Assembly: GCA_014379595.1 (NCBI GenBank)
Contig: JACMLM010000016.1
Location: 26,632 to 90,631 of the forward strand
DNA: 64,000 nt
Reading direction: 5' to 3'
From: Anaerolineales bacterium
Lineage (GTDB): Bacteria; Chloroflexota; Anaerolineae; Anaerolineales; Villigracilaceae
Shown: positions 58,673 through 64,000 of the stretch, piece by piece
How positions within the stretch are numbered: position 1 is the first letter of the stretch
Layout: the number at the start of each line of letters is the position of its first letter
The notes under the pieces: model-generated
What the model was told of the DNA's origin: nothing
Databases searched by the model: none
What the model saw: only the letters and a program-made list of their open reading frames with translations
Program-made: the position numbers and the translations under genes

Positions 58673-58943
58673 CCTTGTGTGAATAATTTTTTACATAACC
58701 AAACAGACGTTCCTGCAAGACTGCCCAATCTGATGATGCGAGGATGCTGCGTGCTTGAGATACATCTGATGCGAGCAGGCCAACTTGAATTTGGGGATAG
58801 GAACCATACATGGTTGCCCATGCTTCAGCAGGCTGCAAGCCAAGCCTTTGTACACCGGGGACAAATTCACCGATCACGAATTCAAAATATTCCTGATCAC
58901 GTTCAGCGACGATGTCCCAGGTCATAATTACTTTGACCGACAT
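58641..58943 (-). CDS. Small conserved protein, dimeric alpha/beta barrel-like
   Basis: A 100-residue protein: MSVKVIMTWDIVAERDQEYFEFVIGEFVPGVQRLGLQPAEAW, then SYPQIQVGLL and ILASSDWAVLQERLFGYVKNYS. Its pattern suggests a ferredoxin-like/dimeric alpha-beta barrel fold of unknown function. AAAAAGGA lies before the ATG. Starts 2 nt after the stop of the MBL-fold gene, in an operon with it and the glycosyltransferase and mutY genes. Confidence 0.75.
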   Translation of the reverse strand: MSVKVIMTWDIVAERDQEYFEFVIGEFVPGVQRLGLQPAEAWATMYGSYPQIQVGLLASDVSQARSILASSDWAVLQERLFGYVKNYSHKVVPVRGGFQF

Positions 58944-58945
58944 TA

Positions 58946-59596
58946 TTATCCTTTTTGATATTCCAAAACTACAACGTGTGTTTCATCAGGTAAAGAGGAG
59001 CGTGAAACTTTGAGCGAGGGCTGTGCCTCCTGCTTGCTCAATCCCATTTCCTTGATGAATTTACTGATCTCATCAAGGCTTATTTTCGAATCGGGTGTGG
59101 AATAGTGCATGGGAATGACAAGATTCGGCTCCAACATGCTGACAACTTCCGCAGCTTTTGCAGCGTTGAGGCTTCCACCACCACCCACAGGTACAAGCGC
59201 CACGTTGACAGTACCCAACAATTCGACCTCGCTTTGGGTGGGGATCTTTTGCAAGTCACCAAGGTGTGCAACTGTAAGCCCGTCGTAATCAAATACATAG
59301 ATCGTGTTGCGGACGTTATCCTTTGCCTTCTTATTAGCTGCGCTGTCCGTTTGGACAGCGGTGATAAATACGCCGCCAATTTCAAATTCACCGGGACCGG
59401 TTAGTACATGTGTTGTGCCTTTAATCGCATCGCTATTGTTATGACCAGGAGCATCGTGACTAACGGTAACAATTTCAGCTTTAAGTTTTAGGGGATCATA
59501 ACCAACTTTTTTATTATCAAATGGATCGGTGATCACGGTGACAAAATTGCGCTCCGTAAGCCGAAAACAGGAATGTCCGTACCAGGTAATTTCCAT
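58946..59596 (-). CDS. MBL-fold metal-dependent hydrolase
   Basis: A 216-residue metallo-beta-lactamase-fold enzyme of the UPF0173/L-ascorbate lactonase-like group. MEITWYGHSCFRL starts the domain, VSHDAPGHNNSDAI takes the place of the HxHxDH motif, then LTGPGEFEIGGVFI, GLTVAHLGDL and VIPMHYSTPDS. The HDAPGHN variant lacks parts of the canonical site but retains His/Asp/His ligands. Substrate unknown. ATG 59596 follows GGAGG by 9 nt. Confidence 0.85.
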   Translation of the reverse strand: MEITWYGHSCFRLTERNFVTVITDPFDNKKVGYDPLKLKAEIVTVSHDAPGHNNSDAIKGTTHVLTGPGEFEIGGVFITAVQTDSAANKKAKDNVRNTIYVFDYDGLTVAHLGDLQKIPTQSEVELLGTVNVALVPVGGGGSLNAAKAAEVVSMLEPNLVIPMHYSTPDSKISLDEISKFIKEMGLSKQEAQPSLKVSRSSLPDETHVVVLEYQKG

Positions 59597-59636
59597 AAAG
59601 TGTTGCCTCCGAACCATAATTATACACGTAATAAAA

Positions 59637-59663
59637 GCCGCACGTACAAATTGTACGTGCGGC
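59637..59663 (-). terminator. Palindrome between the serine hydrolase and MBL-fold genes
   Basis: GCCGCACGTACAA, A, TTGTACGTGCGGC: a perfect 13-bp stem. Leftward TTTTATTACG follows, so it likely ends transcription of the serine hydrolase gene. Confidence 0.85.
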
Positions 59664-59687
59664 CAGTTCTACATAAAATCTAACTTT

Positions 59688-61976
59688 TTACGGACAATGT
59701 GGCGCGAGTTTATTTGCCTCATTTACCGAACTACTCCAGGAAAATTCTTCATTATCGCTGAAGTAATAGTAGGTTGCGCCATTAGGCATCATCACGACAG
59801 TAATGCCGCCGTATCCAGACATAAACGGAGTATAGAACGAACAGGTGTACCCATCTGTTGAAGTGAATTGTTTGGCCCAATAGCCATTGTTGTACTTGAA
59901 TACTGGTGAGCCGGTTGTATCCAAACCGCGGTCAGATGCGTCATCTTGCATTGAATCTGCGAGCATATCGGTTTGAAGTAACTGCACACTGTTGGCCATG
60001 CCATTATCGTTATTGAGCAATTTTGCAACCTTGGCAATATCGTCCTGTGTCCAGAATAGTCCATAGCCACCAAAAGGCGCGCCCGTAGAAGTGTTATCTG
60101 TGCGCAAACTGGTCATCGTCCCAGTAGACAGTTTGATGGGCGTGAAGACTTCGTCTCGCACCATGTTGAAAATATCCGCGCTGCCTCCTGCTTGAGATTG
60201 GAGGTAATTGTTCATGGCGCGTGTCACAATGAACGTATCTGAAGAGTGATAATTCCAGAAAGTACCGGGAGCCACTTTAGCTGGGAAATTAAACGCCGCA
60301 GTGATCTTGCTGGAATATGGTTCTGCTAGGAAGAAGGTCTCCATATAAGAACCACCTTCATCAACCTCGTAGCCGGCTACACGGTAATTTCCGGTTCCCA
60401 TATCTATCGTGTTGTTGAAGGTTACGTTTGTCCATGAGCCAACACTGCTGCTGTATTCGGGAACATAATCTTTAATGAGTTGGTTATATACACCTGAACC
60501 ATAGACTTGTCCCAGGCGCATCAGCGCAATACCAGCAAAAGCGGACTTGGCCGTTGAATACGAAGGCGCACGCATACTTCCGCAGAATGCATATGTGCCA
60601 TAACGCGTTGTACAGCCAGACACATAGTTGGTGCCGTTTATCAACACACCATAATAGGTCATGTGTGCGGCTGTGACTCCGCTGCCAAATACGGATACAT
60701 TTACACCTGACCCGGGGAAATCAGTAGCAAGTGCGGAGATAGATTTGGTTGGCAAACGGTTACCAACTTCGGTTGCGTGATTGGCTTTATAAGCAGAAGC
60801 ATTTGTGACTGCGTATGCTGAATATGTCCCGGTCAATTGTCCCCACATGTTGATCTTGTAATAGGCACAAGTTTCCTGCGTAATTTGATAGCGGACCTTG
60901 GAAATGCCGCTGGCATTGAAGAGGAAAGTCATCACACCATTTTGTGTACAGTTCGCATTGCGCTGGACGAGAGCAAAAGGAAATGAGGCGCGTGAATAAC
61001 CATTATCTGTGGTTTCCTTCCAAACACGCCCAGGGCCAACAATGTAATTCCAATAGGCGTGACCCGTATAAGATAATCCCTGTTGAACGGGAATCAAGTG
61101 ACTGCCATTCTGCACAAACTCAAAACTAAATTCAGGCAAATGTTTGCGCGGATTATCACCATTCCCTGTATACGCATATGTATCTTTGACTTCGCTAAAC
61201 CCGCCGCTGGTCGCTTCAGCAGATAACTCCAAACGGCCCTCAAAAATATGATCTGGCATGGCAGCGTTGGCTGGCAACGCAAATGCACCATCATCAACTG
61301 GAGCAGTGCTGGTGCCAGTTGTGAGATTTGCATAGGTCAATAAAGTACGTGACACTACGCCGGAACCAGTTAGTGGATCACCGGGGACTGTCGACCCGGG
61401 AATGGGAGTGGCTGTCGGCCCAATGGGAGTCGCTGTTGCTGTTGGCGTATTAGTGGGAACTGCACCAGATGTACCGCTGACGGTAATATCTTCAGCATAA
61501 CAATAATCACCCGTGGTTGCGCCATTTCCGCGATAACGGACTTGGAAATTTGCATTTTGATTCGCACCGGAAATATTGGCTGTGGTTCCATTGATAAAAG
61601 TTGAATTATCCTGTCCATCGTTCAGTGTACCAATTGCACTCCAGCCTGAACCGGTATTGATCTCTGCATAACAATGGTCTGCACTCTCCAGAGAGGAAGC
61701 AGCCATATTCCAGGTAACAGAAATTCCGTTATATCCAACTGTTGAAACCGTTCGCGTAATGGATGCTGTTCCGCGCAATCTAACTGAATTTGCCTGAATA
61801 GCCGGTGTAGCGACACCATCCACTGTACCGCTGGCTGTCCAGCCGCTATAACCACTATTGAAATTGGTGAAATAAATTTGAGTTTGTTGAGCCTGCGCAG
61901 ATTGCGGAATACAGGCTATTATGATCGCAACGATGAGAAACAACGTCATTGCAAAGGTAAAAACAGGTCTTTTCAT
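59688..61976 (-). CDS. Secreted serine hydrolase (beta-lactamase-like) with N-terminal jelly-roll domain
   Basis: A 762-residue exported enzyme. Signal peptide ends at AQAQQT (about residue 30). A beta-sandwich or P/jelly-roll-type domain (about 30-175) with GGW-like patterns is followed by a Thr/Pro linker. The catalytic domain has SYSTAKSAFAGIALMRLGQ, where S-T-A-K is the SxxK motif of class C beta-lactamase/esterase-type hydrolases, and continues with GFGLFW-like GGYGLFWTQDDIAKVAKLL. Substrate unknown; probably peptidoglycan or ester. ATG 61976 follows AAAGGAG by 7 nt. Confidence 0.82.
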   Translation of the reverse strand: MKRPVFTFAMTLFLIVAIIIACIPQSAQAQQTQIYFTNFNSGYSGWTASGTVDGVATPAIQANSVRLRGTASITRTVSTVGYNGISVTWNMAASSLESADHCYAEINTGSGWSAIGTLNDGQDNSTFINGTTANISGANQNANFQVRYRGNGATTGDYCYAEDITVSGTSGAVPTNTPTATATPIGPTATPIPGSTVPGDPLTGSGVVSRTLLTYANLTTGTSTAPVDDGAFALPANAAMPDHIFEGRLELSAEATSGGFSEVKDTYAYTGNGDNPRKHLPEFSFEFVQNGSHLIPVQQGLSYTGHAYWNYIVGPGRVWKETTDNGYSRASFPFALVQRNANCTQNGVMTFLFNASGISKVRYQITQETCAYYKINMWGQLTGTYSAYAVTNASAYKANHATEVGNRLPTKSISALATDFPGSGVNVSVFGSGVTAAHMTYYGVLINGTNYVSGCTTRYGTYAFCGSMRAPSYSTAKSAFAGIALMRLGQVYGSGVYNQLIKDYVPEYSSSVGSWTNVTFNNTIDMGTGNYRVAGYEVDEGGSYMETFFLAEPYSSKITAAFNFPAKVAPGTFWNYHSSDTFIVTRAMNNYLQSQAGGSADIFNMVRDEVFTPIKLSTGTMTSLRTDNTSTGAPFGGYGLFWTQDDIAKVAKLLNNDNGMANSVQLLQTDMLADSMQDDASDRGLDTTGSPVFKYNNGYWAKQFTSTDGYTCSFYTPFMSGYGGITVVMMPNGATYYYFSDNEEFSWSSSVNEANKLAPHCP

Positions 61977-62083
61977 TTTTATCTCCTTTGGCGAAAGAAA
62001 ATGATACAGAGGGCAGACCACCCGCCCACCGAAAACAAAACGAGCCGCATCATCCAATAGCAGCTCGTTAGCATTCAAATGAA

Positions 62084-62998
62084 TCAACGGTTATTCAAAT
62101 GATCTGATTGCCGAAAAAATTTTAGCGGACCAAGTTTTTCAAAACTTCCTTTTTGCAGAGCTCCATCCTGATACATAGGGAACGTATGACCTGAGTCACG
62201 CAGCTGCTTGATGGTTTGCGCCAACCCCAATGTTCCATATTCACGTGAACGTGTGGTGTGATCAAGATCAAGCAGTTCGGTCATGAACGTTTGATTGGTG
62301 GATGCTTCCTGCAAAATGCGTCCATCTGGATTTATGATCGTGGAGCGCCCGCCGCCCCATTCGCCTATTCCATTTACACTCACAAAATAACATTGGTTGA
62401 ACAAGGCATTCGCGCGCGCCATCACCAGTTCAAGTTCGCGATCTGATGTGGGCGTAAGTGTAGGTTGAATAATTACTTCCGCGCCCATCCATGCCAGCGT
62501 ACGTGCCACCTCTGGAAACCACATGTCATAACAAATGCACAAACCAAAACGCCCTACACCTGGAATATCAAATACACAAAATTCATTTCCAGCAGATGTG
62601 CCTGCTTCATATGGAAGCCACGGGAACATCTTCCGATATTTTGCAATGATCTCACCCTGCGGTGAAATGACAATCGCCGTGTTATACATCTTGTCACCAT
62701 CACGTTCCCACATCGATCCAGGCACAAGCCATTGACGAGTCTTTCTCGCCAAAGCACATAACCGATCGGTAAGCGGCCCCGGTATCGGCTCTGAATTTTT
62801 TAGATACCAATCCTTATCTTCAGGCGTAACAAATTGAACCAGCCCCGGCACGATCAATTCATGGAATACCACCATGTTCACCCAAGGCAAACCTTTCGCG
62901 ATATTCAACGCAACGTCAGACATTTTATCCAGCGTCTTCTGCGCGTTAAAAGGCGAGACCGACATCTGCACACCTGCGATTCCAAACAACCGAGTCAT
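62084..62998 (-). CDS. Carbon-nitrogen hydrolase (nitrilase superfamily)
   Basis: A 304-residue amidase or nitrilase-like enzyme with the Glu-Lys-Cys triad: VFHELIVPG (Glu about 50), KYRKMFPW (Lys), and LCICYDMWFPEVAR (Cys). Hydrolyses a C-N bond; the substrate is not clear, though similar proteins act as amidases/formamidases. ATG 62998 has GAGGAG 7 nt upstream; the in-frame codons further upstream overlap the ABC gene's end. It lies 13 nt after the ABC transporter gene, so the two are likely cotranscribed. Confidence 0.9.
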   Translation of the reverse strand: MTRLFGIAGVQMSVSPFNAQKTLDKMSDVALNIAKGLPWVNMVVFHELIVPGLVQFVTPEDKDWYLKNSEPIPGPLTDRLCALARKTRQWLVPGSMWERDGDKMYNTAIVISPQGEIIAKYRKMFPWLPYEAGTSAGNEFCVFDIPGVGRFGLCICYDMWFPEVARTLAWMGAEVIIQPTLTPTSDRELELVMARANALFNQCYFVSVNGIGEWGGGRSTIINPDGRILQEASTNQTFMTELLDLDHTTRSREYGTLGLAQTIKQLRDSGHTFPMYQDGALQKGSFEKLGPLKFFRQSDHLNNR

Positions 62999-63011
62999 AA
63001 ATGGCTCCTCA

Positions 63012-63998
63012 TTACTCAACAAAATGACAGGCGACAAAGCGCCCGCTTCTTACTTCACGGAAAACTGGTTCTGTTTCCTGACAAATTCCCTGCGCGAGGG
63101 GGCAGCGCGTATGAAAGCGGCAACCTGAAGGAGGGTTGACCGGGCTGGGGACATTACCCTCCAACACCGTTAATTTACGTTTCACAATATCTACAACAGG
63201 CAAAGGGATCGCACCAAACAATGCCTTTGTATAAGGATGTAAAGGATCATTGAATACATCTTCTGATGGGCCTAACTCCACCAACTTCCCCAAATACATA
63301 ACACCAATGCGGTCGCTGATGTGCTGGACCACATTAAGGTCATGCGAGATAAACACGTAGGTCAGATTGTTTTCGCGTTGTAGGTCCTGTAATAAATTAA
63401 TGATCTGTGCTTGTACCGAAACATCCAACGCGGATGTAGGCTCATCCAATACGATCAAACGTGGATTAACCGCCAGTGCACGCGCGATCGCGACACGTTG
63501 ACATTGCCCGCCTGATAGCTCATGCGGAAAGCGATCCAAATGTTGCTCACCCAGCCCAACCTGCTCCAACAATTGAAGCGCACGAGCACGGACTTCACTT
63601 TTTTGCACGATCTTATGCGTGAGCAATGGCTCTGAAATCGCATCCACGATTTTCAAACGCGGACTCAAGGATGAATATGGATTTTGAAAAACGATCTGCA
63701 TTTCACGACGTATCTGCCTCATCTCATTCCGCGAGAAAGATGTGATCTCACGATCATCAAAAATCACTGCGCCATCTGTCGGCTCGATCAAACGCATTAA
63801 CATTCTTCCCAAAGTAGTTTTGCCACAACCTGACTCGCCTACTAAACCAAGTACTTCACCTGCAAACACTTCCAAACTCACACCATCTACTGCATAAACG
63901 TAGCGTCTCGCAGAACGATTGAAACGTGAAATTAATCCGCCGGGGAGTGAAAAATGCTTCTTGAGGTTTCGCGCAGTAAGTAAAGGTTGATTAGTCAT
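63012..63998 (-). CDS. Oligopeptide/dipeptide ABC transporter ATP-binding protein
   Basis: ATPase subunit of a peptide importer (OppF/DppF type), 328 residues. Walker A GLVGESGCGKTTLGR (about residue 52), Q-loop VFQNPYSSLSPR, signature LSGGQCQRVAIARAL, Walker B LIVLDEPTSALD, H-loop FISHDL. The C-terminal oligo_HPY domain (LHPYTKALFGAIP, then FHTRCPLAQGICQETEPVF) binds an Fe-S-like Cys cluster and is characteristic of this group. The permease and OppD genes should lie just beyond the window edge. Confidence 0.95.
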   Translation of the reverse strand: MTNQPLLTARNLKKHFSLPGGLISRFNRSARRYVYAVDGVSLEVFAGEVLGLVGESGCGKTTLGRMLMRLIEPTDGAVIFDDREITSFSRNEMRQIRREMQIVFQNPYSSLSPRLKIVDAISEPLLTHKIVQKSEVRARALQLLEQVGLGEQHLDRFPHELSGGQCQRVAIARALAVNPRLIVLDEPTSALDVSVQAQIINLLQDLQRENNLTYVFISHDLNVVQHISDRIGVMYLGKLVELGPSEDVFNDPLHPYTKALFGAIPLPVVDIVKRKLTVLEGNVPSPVNPPSGCRFHTRCPLAQGICQETEPVFREVRSGRFVACHFVE

Positions 63999-64000
63999 AA

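Noticed and set aside
1..64000. CRISPR arrays
   Set aside because: No series of regularly spaced identical repeats was seen; all repeats found are palindromic and isolated or in pairs.
1..64000. tRNA or rRNA genes
   Set aside because: No cloverleaf with GTTCGA-type T-loop and matching acceptor stem, and no conserved rRNA core sequence, was recognised by eye; a covariance-model scan could still find one.

Overview
The window looks like a chromosomal segment of an uncultured member of the Chloroflexota, class Anaerolineae. This is inferred from gene content, since no rRNA gene is present. Pointers are the many single-membrane lipoproteins with Thr/Pro/Ala-rich linkers, a CSLREA-type beta-helix protein, NBR1-Ig-like lipoproteins, the DUF4331/TPR/NicO cluster, a B12-dependent ribonucleotide reductase with NrdR, and moderate G+C. 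Most of it is ordinary chromosome, broken by patches of repeats and one AT-rich accessory patch.

Layout. 0-3.2 kb: end of der, a DUF3054 membrane protein, an ECF sigma/anti-sigma pair and a Nudix hydrolase. 3.3-13.7 kb: secreted or anchored surface proteins (a C11 protease and four lipoproteins) around Memo and priA. 13.7-20 kb: a leftward nickel/cobalt-type transporter, TPR protein and DUF4331 protein, preceded by a second ECF sigma/anti-sigma pair. 20-25 kb: small membrane proteins, a C39-like protease broken by a 13-bp tandem duplication, a low-affinity iron permease-like protein, and a LacI regulator whose twin operators link it to a ParB-domain gene. 25.3-28.6 kb: a membrane protein with two TIR-like domains, divergent from an alpha/beta hydrolase. 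28.9-32.3 kb: a PQQ-dependent-type sugar dehydrogenase, a lipoprotein, a sortase-like protein and a YtxH protein.

32.4-35.4 kb is a mobile patch: a REP-associated tyrosine transposase between cognate palindromes, AT-rich DUF1801 and DHFR-family genes, and a small inverted-repeat element. 35.5-39.1 kb holds an AT-rich restriction-modification-like pair: an m5C methyltransferase and a MORC-like GHKL ATPase with a predicted C-terminal PD-(D/E)XK nuclease. 39.2-44.3 kb: a YjjG-type HAD phosphatase, a DUF1801 protein, an alternative oxidase with all diiron ligands, nrdJ and nrdR. 44.5-53.1 kb: a DUF58/transglutaminase pair flanked by palindromic repeats, a hydrolase-acyl-CoA ligase fusion with a second hydrolase, and small genes. 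53.3-64 kb: RNase J, mutY, a GT39-like membrane glycosyltransferase, an MBL-fold hydrolase, a secreted serine hydrolase, a nitrilase-family enzyme and an oligopeptide ABC ATPase.

Recurring themes are near-perfect palindromic terminators, at least five families of short palindromic repeats, and several genes with a -10-like hexamer 6-9 nt before the ATG and no Shine-Dalgarno, which suggests leaderless transcripts. No tRNA, rRNA or CRISPR array was recognised.
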